Source of the DNA: Acinetobacter sp. NIPH 298
Lineage (GTDB): Bacteria; Pseudomonadota; Gammaproteobacteria; Pseudomonadales; Moraxellaceae
Length of the DNA: 64,000 bases
NCBI RefSeq assembly: GCF_000369505.1
Contig: NZ_KB850054.1
Span: forward strand, 124,001 to 188,000
Direction of reading: 5' to 3'
Below the pieces are notes generated by a model. That model did no database searches. It saw only the letters and a program-made list of their open reading frames with translations, and was not told where the DNA came from. Within the stretch, counting starts at the first letter, position 1, and each line of letters opens with the position of its first letter. Position numbers and translations under genes: made by a program. This document shows positions 45,943 through 55,215 of this stretch, one piece after another.

Positions 45943-46971
45943 ATGAAAATATTATTACCGACTTCAACAGCTGGCAGCTTACCAAAACCATCTTGGCTTG
46001 CAGAACCAGAAAAGCTTTGGTCACCTTGGAAGTTGCAAGATGAAGAGCTGATTCACGGCAAACAAGATGCGTTACGTTTGTCATTGCAAGAACAGCAGCA
46101 TGCAGGCATTGACATCGTTAGCGATGGTGAACAAACCCGTCAGCATTTTGTCACCACTTTTATTGAACACCTTGATGGTGTAGATTTTGAAAAACGTGAG
46201 ACGGTTCGAATCCGTGATCGTTATGATGCGAGTGTACCGTCAGTTGTGGGTGCTGTAAGTCGTCAAAAACCTGTTTTTGTTGAAGATGCCAAATTTTTAC
46301 GTCAGCAAACCAAGCAACCGATCAAATGGGCGTTGCCTGGTCCGATGACCATGATTGATACGCTTTATGATGGTCACTACAAAAGCCGTGAAAAACTCGC
46401 TTGGGAATTTGCCAAAATTCTTAATCAAGAAGCGAGAGAGTTAGAAGCCGCAGGTGTAGATATCATTCAGTTTGATGAGCCAGCATTTAATGTGTTTTTT
46501 GATGAAGTGAATGATTGGGGCGTTGCCACCTTAGAAAGAGCACTCGAAGGTCTTAAGTGTGAAACTGCCGTTCATATTTGCTATGGCTATGGCATCAAAG
46601 CCAATACTGATTGGAAAAAGACTCTAGGTTCAGAATGGCGTCAATATGAAGAAGCATTTCCTAAGTTGCAAAAATCCAAGATCGATATCGTTTCATTAGA
46701 ATGCCAAAACTCACGTGTGCCAATGGATCTGATTGAATTGATTCGAGGCAAGAAAGTGATGGTGGGTGCGATCGATGTGGCAACCAATCAAGTTGAAACA
46801 CCTGAGCAAGTTGCCGATACCTTACGCAAAGCACTTCAGTTTGTTGATGCTGACAAGCTCTACCCATCGACGAACTGCGGTATGGCACCTTTAGCGCGTG
46901 AAGTCGCAAGAGGCAAACTCAATGCTTTAAGTGCAGGTGCGGAGATCATTCGCAGAGAGCTTTCTGCTTAA
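45943..46971 (+). CDS. mesD: MesD, cobalamin- and folate-independent methionine synthase (core MetE)
   Basis: A 342-residue protein equal to the C-terminal catalytic half of MetE, lacking the folate-binding N-terminal half. The zinc-site residues are visible in HICYGYG (His/Cys) and STNCGMAPL (Cys), and the VSDGEQTRQHF and IIQFDEPAF motifs are typical. Homocysteine is methylated to methionine. The natural methyl donor of the MesD class is uncertain. The ATG at 45943 begins MKILLPTSTAGSLPKPSWL. A TTG two codons earlier is possible. It is adjacent to mesX as expected. Confidence 0.88.
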   Translation: MKILLPTSTAGSLPKPSWLAEPEKLWSPWKLQDEELIHGKQDALRLSLQEQQHAGIDIVSDGEQTRQHFVTTFIEHLDGVDFEKRETVRIRDRYDASVPSVVGAVSRQKPVFVEDAKFLRQQTKQPIKWALPGPMTMIDTLYDGHYKSREKLAWEFAKILNQEARELEAAGVDIIQFDEPAFNVFFDEVNDWGVATLERALEGLKCETAVHICYGYGIKANTDWKKTLGSEWRQYEEAFPKLQKSKIDIVSLECQNSRVPMDLIELIRGKKVMVGAIDVATNQVETPEQVADTLRKALQFVDADKLYPSTNCGMAPLAREVARGKLNALSAGAEIIRRELSA

Positions 46972-46997
46972 TACTCATCAAAATCGTGATGTGTAAA

Positions 46998-47046
46998 GGG
47001 ATGAAGTAGTTTGATTGGATTTTTTCATGATCAAACTGCTCATCCC
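46998..47046. promoter_or_regulatory. long hairpin between mesD and the flavin reductase gene
   Basis: GGGATGA (46998-47004) pairs with TCATCCC (47040-47046) and, inside a small internal loop, AGTTTGAT (47008-47015) with ATCAAACT (47030-47037). Fifteen paired bases make it stable. No T-tract follows. It may be an RNA-processing or leader element. Confidence 0.5.
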
Positions 47047-47131
47047 ACTCCATAAAGATGAAGTGCTTGCGTGAAGGAATAGCTTGGTTTCACTAAATCT
47101 CAAAACTAAGATGCAATTTAGGAACAATGTG

Positions 47132-47623
47132 ATGATTGAAGCAACAGACTTTAGAAATGCAATGTCTTTGTTAACCAGTGCCATCAGTGTCGTGACTACG
47201 GCAGGCTTATCTGGTCGTTATGGATTTACTGCATCTGCCGTGTGTAGTGTTACTGATACACCTCCGACATTATTGGTCTGTATGAATCAAGCCTCTAGTT
47301 CACATGTGCATTTTGTAGAAAACAAAATTTTAACCGTGAATGTTTTAGGTGCACATCATGAACATATTTCTAAAGTATTCTCGTCTAAGTTAGGTCCAGA
47401 AGAACGATTTAAACATGGGATTTGGACAGAATTGGAAACTGGTGCACCCGTTTTAAATGATGCTTTGGTGAGTTTTGATTGTGAGATTGAGCAAATTCAA
47501 CAAGTCGGAACGCACACTATTTTTATTTGTCCTATTGTTGCGATTCAACAAAGTCAGCACGATCAAAGTTTAGTTTATTTTAATCGCGCTTATCATCAAG
47601 TGGGGCAGACGGAAATCGCTTAA
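47132..47623 (+). CDS. flavin reductase-like protein
   Basis: A 163-residue FMN-binding split-barrel protein of the HpaC/flavin reductase type. FRNAMSLLTSAISVVTTAG and GFTASAVCSVTDTPPTLLVCMN match the family (quoted in short segments), as does the late KHGIWTELETGAPVL. The ATG at 47132 follows AGGAACAATGTG. Reduced flavin could feed an oxygen-dependent step of the MesX/MesD system, an inference from position only. Confidence 0.85.
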   Translation: MIEATDFRNAMSLLTSAISVVTTAGLSGRYGFTASAVCSVTDTPPTLLVCMNQASSSHVHFVENKILTVNVLGAHHEHISKVFSSKLGPEERFKHGIWTELETGAPVLNDALVSFDCEIEQIQQVGTHTIFICPIVAIQQSQHDQSLVYFNRAYHQVGQTEIA

Positions 47624-47778
47624 AGCAACTTTTGTATGTTCTTATTCGCTATAAAAATAGATTATCTCATTCATGACACTCTGCGTTTTACTAAAAGACT
47701 ATATTGATTGATGTTTGTATTGTTAAGATCAATAAAACAACTCATTGCAATAGCATAGGTAAAAAAGAGAGCGATATC

Positions 47779-48726
47779 ATGAGCAATAACAACGATTACG
47801 ATATTTCTGATTCAAAAGACTGCGAAACTTATATCAATCAATTTATTCAAGATTTTACAATTCGTTCGGCTGAAATTGGCAAGGGCACCGTGATTAAGCG
47901 TGCTTTGCCAAGTCGACATAAACGCTTAGTCGGCGCATGGTGTTTCCTTGATCATGCTGGGCCTGTGACTTTCCCCGCAGGGGATGGTTTAGATGTAGGA
48001 CCACATCCACATATTGGTTTGCAGACATTCACATGGATGATTGAAGGCACCATGATGCATACCGATAGTCTGGGTTCAAAACAGTTGATTCGTCCAAAGC
48101 AAGTCAACCTTATGACGGCAGGGCGTGGTATCTCACATACCGAGGTTGCCCCTGATACTGAAACCAAAATGCACGCGGCACAGCTCTGGATTGCATTGCC
48201 AGATGATAAGCGTGAGATGGAACCGAACTTTGAACATTATCCAGAATTGCCTGTGGTCACCAAAGATCAGGTTGAATTTACCGTTCTGGTGGGTGACTTT
48301 TTAGAAACGTTATCACCTGTACAAGTGCATACCCCTTTGGTTGGTGTAGATCTCACCGCCCAAGCCGATACGAAAACACGTATTCCTCTTAATCCTGAAT
48401 TTGAATATGCCTTCATGGCACTTGAGGGAACGGCTTGCGTCAATGGTCATGAGCTAAACATAGACAATATGGTGGTCTTGGAAAAAGGTTTAACTGAAAT
48501 ATCAGTGGAGCTGACAAAAGGTCATCGTGTGTTATTGATTGGTGGTGAACCCTTTGAGTCACCTATTTTACTATGGTGGAATTTTGTAGCACGTACTATG
48601 GATGATTTAAAACAAGCACGCCAAGATTGGATTAATCACGATGCGCGCTTTGGCGAGATTACCGACTATCAAGGCAAACGCTTAGAAGCACCAGTATTAC
48701 CTGATCAAATGAGGGCGTCGAAATGA
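47779..48726 (+). CDS. pirin family protein
   Basis: A 315-residue bicupin. The N-terminal cupin metal motif is GPHPHIGLQTFTWMIEG (HxH), followed by GRGISHTEVAP. The C-terminal cupin lacks metal residues (ALEGTACVNGHEL), as in other pirins. Bacterial pirins include quercetinase-like enzymes. The actual activity here is unknown. The ATG at 47779 follows GAGAGCGATATC. It overlaps the next gene by four bases. Confidence 0.85.
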   Translation: MSNNNDYDISDSKDCETYINQFIQDFTIRSAEIGKGTVIKRALPSRHKRLVGAWCFLDHAGPVTFPAGDGLDVGPHPHIGLQTFTWMIEGTMMHTDSLGSKQLIRPKQVNLMTAGRGISHTEVAPDTETKMHAAQLWIALPDDKREMEPNFEHYPELPVVTKDQVEFTVLVGDFLETLSPVQVHTPLVGVDLTAQADTKTRIPLNPEFEYAFMALEGTACVNGHELNIDNMVVLEKGLTEISVELTKGHRVLLIGGEPFESPILLWWNFVARTMDDLKQARQDWINHDARFGEITDYQGKRLEAPVLPDQMRASK

Positions 48727-49121
48727 GTGTGATTGCAAGTGCAAAAGTACAGACTTTGGCAGCACCGTGGAAAGGTGAGGTGACGAGTGGTACACATCAA
48801 TTTCTCACCGATAAGCCAGAAGCTGCTGGCGGACACGATACTGGTCCCGCACCTTATGATTTCCTCACCGCGAGTTTGGCATCATGTACCATGATTACCT
48901 TGCGGATGTATGCCAAACACAAGGAAATGGAGTTGGGTGATTTTCAAGTTGAGGTTGATTTTCATACTAATCGCGAACAACAGGAAAAAATACAGCGCCG
49001 CGTAATCTTTACGCAACCTATTTCACAAGACTTAAAAGAAAAGCTTCTCAATGTCTGTAGCAAAACACCAGTGACTAAAACTTTGTTACGCAGTTTAGAC
49101 ATAGAGACCGTGATTCTTTAA
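48723..49121 (+). CDS. OsmC-family peroxiredoxin-like protein
   Basis: A 132-residue OsmC-fold protein with the two catalytic cysteines expected: TASLASCTMITLRMYA (Cys59) and LLNVCSKTPVTKTL (Cys119). It reduces organic hydroperoxides with thiols. It starts within the pirin stop region (ATGA overlap), so the two are co-translated. Upstream acidic segment GHDTGPAPYDFL is typical. Confidence 0.88.
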   Translation: MSVIASAKVQTLAAPWKGEVTSGTHQFLTDKPEAAGGHDTGPAPYDFLTASLASCTMITLRMYAKHKEMELGDFQVEVDFHTNREQQEKIQRRVIFTQPISQDLKEKLLNVCSKTPVTKTLLRSLDIETVIL

Positions 49122-49218
49122 GACTAAAGTGCTATTGTGCTTGGGCAAAACATAATTCTAAGTGTGATTGTTAGAGGGATCAAAACAGCAATCACACAGC
49201 AAAAAAGCAGGCACAAAA

Positions 49219-49872
49219 ATGATTACCTTACATTATCTACAATGCTCGCGCTCATTTCGTATATTGTGGGCATTAGAAGAACTGGGTTTGGATTGCCATG
49301 TTGAATATTATCAAAGGTCGTCCAGTTATACCGCGCCAGAAAGCCTAAAACAGATTCACCCATTGGGCAAAGCGCCAATTTTAGTGGATGATGGACAGGT
49401 GATTGTTGAATCTGCTGTGATTTTGGATTATCTGCAACAAAAGTATGATGAACAGCAAAGATTCAAACCACAAAGTGCTAAAGATCAGATGCAATATGCT
49501 TATTGGATGCATTATGCAGAAGGCTCTCTGATGCCATTATTGGTGATGACTTTGGTGATGAATAGTGTAAGTAAACACGTGCCGTGGGTGATTCGCCCAA
49601 TTGCTCAGAAGATTACAGATGGTGTTAAAGCCGGTTTTGTTCGCCCGCGTGTAAAAGAGCATATTCTTTATCTTGAGAATTATTTGTCAGAACATGATTA
49701 TTTTGCAGGGGATTTTTCTTTTGCTGATATTCAGATGGCATTCCCACTCATCGCTATTCAAAATCGATTACATGGCAAATATCCGCATATTCAAGCTTTT
49801 GTACAACGTGTTCAGGAGCGTGCAGCCTTTCAACGCACAGAGCAAAAGAGTTTAGATTCTGAATGTGCATGA
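49219..49872 (+). CDS. glutathione S-transferase family protein
   Basis: A 217-residue GST. The N-terminal thioredoxin fold begins MITLHYLQCSRSFRILWALEELGL. The G-site loop is HPLGKAPILVDDGQVIVESAVILDYL (quoted in part: VESAVILDYL), and the C-terminal helical domain has FSFADIQMAFPLIA. The ATG at 49219 is preferred over an earlier frame start at 49168. Substrate unknown. A strong terminator follows. Confidence 0.86.
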   Translation: MITLHYLQCSRSFRILWALEELGLDCHVEYYQRSSSYTAPESLKQIHPLGKAPILVDDGQVIVESAVILDYLQQKYDEQQRFKPQSAKDQMQYAYWMHYAEGSLMPLLVMTLVMNSVSKHVPWVIRPIAQKITDGVKAGFVRPRVKEHILYLENYLSEHDYFAGDFSFADIQMAFPLIAIQNRLHGKYPHIQAFVQRVQERAAFQRTEQKSLDSECA

Positions 49873-49885
49873 GTGGTTGAGATGC

Positions 49886-49915
49886 AAAAAAGGAACGATT
49901 TTTCGTTCCTTTTTT
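49886..49915. terminator. bidirectional terminator between GST and SPOR genes
   Basis: AAAAAAGGAACGA (49886-49898) and TCGTTCCTTTTTT (49903-49915) form perfect 13-base arms around four T. Confidence 0.9.
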
Positions 49916-49931
49916 ATTTAAAATCATGTGA

Positions 49932-50534
49932 CTAGCGTTTAATGACAATCGAGTCAATGCCACTATGCTGTAGTGTTTGTTGTGCAGCTAAAGCAGCTTC
50001 TTGGCTATCATACGGACCAGAAAACACGCGGTACCATGTTTGACCATTTTCAACAGTTCTCACCACATCGGCAGACAATCCATTTAGAATAATTTCTGCA
50101 CGACGCGCATCTGCACTATCAGGATCTGGATAGCTACGCACTTGTAAAATATACGTGGTCGGTGCAGGCGGTGTTTGCTCACTTGCGGTGAGATTGGCTG
50201 AATCTTCTGTTGTTTCGACTCTAGGTGATTCAATAATCACAATATTGCCTTGTTGTTTGGTTTCAGGCACAGCTTGTTGTGGAATCGGAGTCACTTGTTG
50301 TTGTGGCAACAAGTCGTAGAAACGATAATCTTTGTTGGTGTTTTCTTCTTGATAGTGTTCAGCAGGCACCTGAGTTTTTGTAGGGACAGGTTGCCATGGC
50401 TGCCAGAGCATCAACATGACTGCGGCACATAGGATCGCTAGAATGGCGACAAACATGCCTAGCCATTTCGGAATAAGCGGTTTTTTGGGCTTATTTGGTC
50501 GTTCAGATACACCACGTTGCGTTTTTCCAAACAC
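49932..50534 (-). CDS. SPOR-domain cell-division protein
   Basis: A 200-residue bitopic inner-membrane protein. It has a cytoplasmic basic N-terminus, one membrane helix (WLGMFVAILAILCAAVMLML, about residues 24-43), a Pro/Gln-rich linker, and a C-terminal SPOR domain (TYILQVRSYPDPDSADARRA to IDSIVIKR). SPOR domains bind denuded septal peptidoglycan. The placement next to argS and the layout resemble FtsN. FtsN identity is likely but not certain. Confidence 0.85.
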   Translation of the reverse strand: MFGKTQRGVSERPNKPKKPLIPKWLGMFVAILAILCAAVMLMLWQPWQPVPTKTQVPAEHYQEENTNKDYRFYDLLPQQQVTPIPQQAVPETKQQGNIVIIESPRVETTEDSANLTASEQTPPAPTTYILQVRSYPDPDSADARRAEIILNGLSADVVRTVENGQTWYRVFSGPYDSQEAALAAQQTLQHSGIDSIVIKR

Positions 50535-50690
50535 CTGAAATTCCTCTTGATTCTATTATGTTATTTCTAGCTTGAATCTTCTGGGAAACAAAGCATTATG
50601 TTTAAAATAATGCTTTGTTTACTGTATTTTATCCACTGTTGTTTAAGAGCGTTACTTACATGGCACTTCGAGCGTAGCTCTCGTCTTGCG

Positions 50691-50726
50691 ACAATGTGCA
50701 AAGCGTTGCTTTGCTATTTACATTGT
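50691..50726. terminator. hairpin overlapping the argS stop
   Basis: GCAAAGC (50698-50704), GTT loop and GCTTTGC (50708-50714) are flanked by outer arms ACAATGT (50691-50697) and ACATTGT (50720-50726). The argS stop codon (50718-50720) falls inside it. Confidence 0.55.
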
Positions 50727-52517
50727 CTCAGGAGCGGACACACCTAGTAATGTTAAACCATTTCGAATCACTTGCTGTACGTTTATTGATAATAATAAAC
50801 GGGCTTGTGATAATGAAATATTTGTTTCATCGACAAACTTCACACCATCTTGTGCATACCAACCATGGAATAGCGCAGCTAAATCTTTCAAATAAGTACC
50901 GATCTGATGTGGTTCACAGACATTCGCAGCTCGTACCACAACTTCAGGATAAGCCGCTAATTTCGCAAGAATTTCTGTTTCAGTATCTAGAGTCAACAAA
51001 TCAGCAACCTGTCGTGCAGATGTCACATCAAATGCAATGCCTTTTTCTTTAGCGCGATTCACAATACTGTTTACACGTGCATATGCATATTGAATGTAAT
51101 ACACCGCATTGTCTTTACTTTGTGAAACTGCAAGGTCTAAGTCAAAGTCAATGTGCTGCTCAGATTTACGCATCACGTAGTAGAAACGCGCAGCGTCGTT
51201 ACCGACTTCCTTACGTAAATCACGCAAAGTCACGAACTGACCTGAACGAGATGACATTTGTACCATCTCGCCACCACGCCATAAGCTGACGAATTGAACC
51301 AAAAGAACAGTTAACTTCTTCGAGTCATAACCCATCGCATCAATCGCCGCTTTCACACGAGAGATATAACCGTGGTGGTCTGAACCCCAAATATCAATCA
51401 GGTCAGTATAACCACGTTGTAATTTATTGAGGTGGTAGGCAATGTCTGATGCAAAGTAAGTGGTTTGGCCATTGCGACGCTTTACAACACGATCTTTTTC
51501 ATCGCCAAATTCAGTCGATTTAAACCAGATGTTGCCATCTTTTTCATAGAGGAAGCCACGTTGATCTAAGGTTGCAAGTGCTTCATCAATTTTGTCGGCC
51601 AGTGATGCTTCACTAAACCATTCATCAAAGGTTACGCCAAAGTCAGCAAGATCATCTTTGATGTCATCTAAAATGGCATGTAATGCTGCTTGATGGAAAA
51701 CGCGGTAGCCTTCAGCTAACTGTTGTTGTGAATTTGCGATTAAACCATCGATATGTTTTTCTTTATCACCAGAAAGCACAACTTTGTTGCCTTCAGTATC
51801 TAATTCTTCTGCGTATTGAACGTCTTCTGGCACATCTTTATAGATGTCAGCGACTGGGCGAACATGCGCATCACCAACTTGGTCAATAATGCTTTGTGCG
51901 ATTTCTTTGACATAATCGCCTTGATAAGCATTTTTAGGAAAGACCAGTGTTTGACCCGTAAGTTCTAAATAACGTAAATAGGTTGAAGTTGCCAAAATAT
52001 CCATTTGACGACCTGCATCATTGACATAGTATTCACGGTCAACTTGAGCACCTGTGGCTTCTAATAAATTTGCAACCGTCATACCATACGCTGCACCACG
52101 ACCATGCCCGACATGTAGGCTAGAGGTTGGGTTTGCAGACACAAATTCGACTTGAATTCTTTTGGCTGCATTGGCTTGGCTGCGACCATATTGATCTTTT
52201 TGTGCATGGATCTGATCGAGCACAGCAAAGCGCTGGTCTGCATTTAAAAAGAAATTAATAAAACCAGGACCTGCGATTTCTGCTTTGTTAATGTCAGCGA
52301 CTTCAGGCAGTGCTGCTAAAATCTTTTCAGCAAGATCACGTGGTTTCATGCCAGCCGCTTTAGAGCCAATCATGGCAATATTAGAAGCAAAGTCTCCGTG
52401 ACTTCGGTCTTTGGTACGGGTTAAATGGCTCGTGTTTGTCCAATCTGAAGGGAGTACACCTTGTTGTTGAAGGGATTGTACCGCATGATCAAGAGCTGCT
52501 TGTATTGCCGTATTCAT
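50718..52517 (-). CDS. argS: arginyl-tRNA synthetase
   Basis: A 599-residue class I synthetase that charges tRNA-Arg. The HIGH signature is HVGHGRGAA (about residues 139-147) after SANPTSSLHVGH. The KMSKS region is degenerate (MSSRSG), as is normal for ArgRS. The anticodon-binding DALR domain ends the protein (LLSINVQQVIRNGLTLLGV). Transcribed leftward toward the SPOR gene, a common gene pair in this group. Confidence 0.97.
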   Translation of the reverse strand: MNTAIQAALDHAVQSLQQQGVLPSDWTNTSHLTRTKDRSHGDFASNIAMIGSKAAGMKPRDLAEKILAALPEVADINKAEIAGPGFINFFLNADQRFAVLDQIHAQKDQYGRSQANAAKRIQVEFVSANPTSSLHVGHGRGAAYGMTVANLLEATGAQVDREYYVNDAGRQMDILATSTYLRYLELTGQTLVFPKNAYQGDYVKEIAQSIIDQVGDAHVRPVADIYKDVPEDVQYAEELDTEGNKVVLSGDKEKHIDGLIANSQQQLAEGYRVFHQAALHAILDDIKDDLADFGVTFDEWFSEASLADKIDEALATLDQRGFLYEKDGNIWFKSTEFGDEKDRVVKRRNGQTTYFASDIAYHLNKLQRGYTDLIDIWGSDHHGYISRVKAAIDAMGYDSKKLTVLLVQFVSLWRGGEMVQMSSRSGQFVTLRDLRKEVGNDAARFYYVMRKSEQHIDFDLDLAVSQSKDNAVYYIQYAYARVNSIVNRAKEKGIAFDVTSARQVADLLTLDTETEILAKLAAYPEVVVRAANVCEPHQIGTYLKDLAALFHGWYAQDGVKFVDETNISLSQARLLLSINVQQVIRNGLTLLGVSAPETM

Positions 52518-52648
52518 AGTTACCGAAATAAATGTCGCGGAAAAACGTTAAATATAGCAAATTTTGATGGCTTAAGGGGAGAGTCTATGCAGGGAATTCA
52601 CATATTCCGATCAATCTTTTTTGAGCGCTTTGTTTGGTGGTGATCATA

Positions 52649-52681
52649 AAGATGCTACACCAGCCAATGGCATAGCATCTT
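52649..52681. terminator. hairpin terminator after the Dyp peroxidase gene
   Basis: AAGATGCTA (52649-52657) pairs with TAGCATCTT (52673-52681). On the minus strand it follows the Dyp peroxidase stop and is followed by a short T-rich stretch. Confidence 0.6.
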
Positions 52682-52687
52682 ACTGTT

Positions 52688-53608
52688 TTAATCTTCCAGA
52701 ATTTGTTCCAGTAACATATCGCTTGGTGCGAAATAATAAGCACCATCCACAGCCGTTGTGAAGTGCAGTAAACGGTCATGAATACCATCACCAGCTGTAC
52801 CAAACATGCGTTTTAACATCGCATCAATAATCGTTAAATTATTGGTGTAAGCAACGAAGAATAGGCCTTGTTCACCTTTTCCATCACCATAAGGCAAGCT
52901 GTGGCGCAAGATTTCCATTTCCTCACCTTCATCATCCTCAACCACTGTACGAGCAACATGCGCATTTTCAGGTTTTATCTCGTCATCTAGCTCAATTGAT
53001 TCAAGCTTGGTGCGTCCAATCACATGTTCTTGTGCATCGACTTTCAGTTGTTGCCATTTCGCTAAATCGTGTACATAACGTTGTGCGAAAATAAAACTAC
53101 CCTCTTGGAAGATACCAGCGGATTCGGGTAGCAATGTTGCTTCGGCACGATCATCGGGGAATTGTGGATTTTCAGTTCCGTCAATAAAACCAGTTAAATC
53201 ACGACCATCAAATTGGCGGAAGCAAGCACGCTCATCGAGCACTTCAACTTTATCTTGAATACCTGCAAAGAACGATTGGCTCATTGCAAAGCATAAATCA
53301 GCCCGGGCACTTGCGATGTGAATAAATACATCTGCTGGCACCACAGGCATATTGAAAGCACCTTGCTCAGGATCAAGTTGTTTAAACCCATCAGGTGTTT
53401 GTGGGTACAATTTGGACCAAAGTTCAGGACCGAAGGCGATCGCAGTTTTGATCTGAGCATCTGGGTGTTGGGTGATCAAGCGATCACGAGTTAAAAGCAG
53501 CGCTGAAATTTGTCGTTTTAATTCAGCGATCGTTAAATCTTTTAAACGGAGAACAATAAAACGCGCATGATCAGAAGGTAGTGGAAGAATGACAGATTGA
53601 GCAGCCAT
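52688..53608 (-). CDS. Dyp-type heme peroxidase
   Basis: A 306-residue dye-decolourising peroxidase (ferredoxin-like fold, heme). The distal signature DLTGFIDGTENP carries the catalytic Asp, and the proximal His and the Arg partner lie in the IGRTKLESIEL and NAHVARTV stretches. The ATG at 53606-53608 has AAGGAGATCTTA upstream, a near-ideal ribosome site. An earlier frame start at 53653 is rejected. No signal peptide, so it is cytoplasmic. Confidence 0.92.
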   Translation of the reverse strand: MAAQSVILPLPSDHARFIVLRLKDLTIAELKRQISALLLTRDRLITQHPDAQIKTAIAFGPELWSKLYPQTPDGFKQLDPEQGAFNMPVVPADVFIHIASARADLCFAMSQSFFAGIQDKVEVLDERACFRQFDGRDLTGFIDGTENPQFPDDRAEATLLPESAGIFQEGSFIFAQRYVHDLAKWQQLKVDAQEHVIGRTKLESIELDDEIKPENAHVARTVVEDDEGEEMEILRHSLPYGDGKGEQGLFFVAYTNNLTIIDAMLKRMFGTAGDGIHDRLLHFTTAVDGAYYFAPSDMLLEQILED

Positions 53609-53769
53609 TAAGATCTCCTTAGTCATTTTTAAGGCGGCAAAAAAAGGAGTCATTGTGCCTGATCTAAGCAGGACTTAACAATTTTTTTGTTCATTTTTTA
53701 TCGACTAAAAAAAGTACTGCTTGCACTCAATAAAACGGTATAATTCAACTTTTATTTTGCTCTTTGATT

Positions 53770-54396
53770 ATGTCTTTACAGGTCTGGTTTGCTTTTATGT
53801 TGGCATGCTGTGCGATTAGTGTTTCGCCGGGTGCAGGTGCAATTGCTTCGATGTCCAATGGCTTGAACTATGGGTTTAAGCATGGGTATTGGAATGTGAT
53901 TGGATTACAGATTGCACTGCTGATTCAAATCATGATTGTTGCGGCTGGGGTGGGGGTGCTTTTTGCGACGACGCCATTGGCGTTTCAAGTGGTGAAGTGG
54001 TTTGGGGTGGGCTATCTGATCTATTTAGCATATCAACAGTGGACTGCACCGATTAAAACGATTCAAATTGAACATGAACAAAAGCATAAATCGGCCTTAA
54101 ATCTAATGCTCAATGGTTTTGTGGTGAATATCAGTAATCCCAAAGCAATTGTATTTTTATTGGCGGTGTTGCCTCAGTTTTTAGATTTATCTCGACCACA
54201 ATGGCTGCAATATTTGATCATGGCAGCAACGATGGTGGCGATTGATCTGATAGTGATGGCGGGATATACCGGTTTGGCTTCAAAAGTATTGAGATTATTG
54301 CGTTCGCCTAGGCAACAAAAGTATTTAAATCGAGGTTTTGCGATGATGTTTGGTTGTGCCGCACTATTGCTTAGTGCGATTCAGCAATCAAGCTAA
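53770..54396 (+). CDS. LysE-family exporter
   Basis: A 208-residue LysE/RhtB-type protein with about six membrane segments. The family N-terminal motif CAISVSPGAGAIASMSNGL is clear. NPKAIVFLLAVLPQFLDLSRPQW matches the conserved mid-region (quoted in part: NPKAIVFLLAVLPQF). The ATG at 53770 is preferred over a TTG two codons earlier. It ends six bases before the convergent znuB stop. Confidence 0.84.
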   Translation: MSLQVWFAFMLACCAISVSPGAGAIASMSNGLNYGFKHGYWNVIGLQIALLIQIMIVAAGVGVLFATTPLAFQVVKWFGVGYLIYLAYQQWTAPIKTIQIEHEQKHKSALNLMLNGFVVNISNPKAIVFLLAVLPQFLDLSRPQWLQYLIMAATMVAIDLIVMAGYTGLASKVLRLLRSPRQQKYLNRGFAMMFGCAALLLSAIQQSS

Positions 54397-54402
54397 ACAG
54401 GG

Positions 54403-55212
54403 TTAAATTGATTGCGATCGACTTTTTAATTTTTGTGCTGTGAAAATTAGCGCAAAACAAAGTGCCATACATAAGACAATACTTAAGCCAGTGGCAATGT
54501 TTAATGCCGCACTTGACCATAGGCCAACCGTGATGCCAAATTGAGCCAATATAAATGCCCAAATCACCATTTGTTTAGGGGAATGTGCCAATAAGCGAGC
54601 ACTCAGCGCTGGAATAACTAATAGTGCGCCCATCAGTAACGAGCCGACTGCACGTAATGCCAGCACGGTAAACAATGCCAGTAGTAACATGAAAATCAAA
54701 CGTTGCCAGTGTGCATTTACGCCTTCACTCATGGCAACATCTGGGTCAATCGCAATTTGAATCTGTGCCGACCAAGAGCGATATAGCGCGATAAGTGCGC
54801 CCGCAATCACCACAGCAAAGATTGGCAATTCAGCCCATTCAACACTGAGTAAATCACCAAACAAGTAGCTTAATAGTTCTGGGCGTAAGCTTGGAATTTG
54901 TTGGATCAGTAATAAACCTGAACAAAGTAAGGTGGCTGAGCATAAAGCAAGCAGTGCATCATTGGGCAGGCGCGAATCGTGCAAAATCCATAAAATAGCA
55001 ACCAGCAAGACGGCTAAACACGCAACACCAAGCCAAAAAGGTAAATTCAGTATGCCTGCAATGGCAACACCGAGTAAGGTGCCGTGTGCCATGGTATCGG
55101 CGAAGAATGACATTCTGCGCCACAGCATCAAGCAGCCCAAAGGGGCGGTTAGAAATACCAGAAGTGTACCCATAATCCAAGCAGGGAGCAGCAGTTGTAA
55201 CCATTCCATCAT
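54403..55212 (-). CDS. znuB: zinc ABC transporter permease
   Basis: A 269-residue ABC-3-type permease with about eight membrane segments, forming the membrane channel for zinc delivered by ZnuA. LWRRMSFFADTMAHGTLLGVAIA is the family signature (quoted in part: FFADTMAHGTLLGV). It lies three bases after znuC in the leftward zur-znuC-znuB operon. Confidence 0.93.
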   Translation of the reverse strand: MMEWLQLLLPAWIMGTLLVFLTAPLGCLMLWRRMSFFADTMAHGTLLGVAIAGILNLPFWLGVACLAVLLVAILWILHDSRLPNDALLALCSATLLCSGLLLIQQIPSLRPELLSYLFGDLLSVEWAELPIFAVVIAGALIALYRSWSAQIQIAIDPDVAMSEGVNAHWQRLIFMLLLALFTVLALRAVGSLLMGALLVIPALSARLLAHSPKQMVIWAFILAQFGITVGLWSSAALNIATGLSIVLCMALCFALIFTAQKLKSRSQSI

Positions 55213-55215
55213 TGC

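Noticed and set aside
50696..51052. Rightward 118-codon frame inside argS
   Set aside because: Antisense shadow of argS without a domain or ribosome site.
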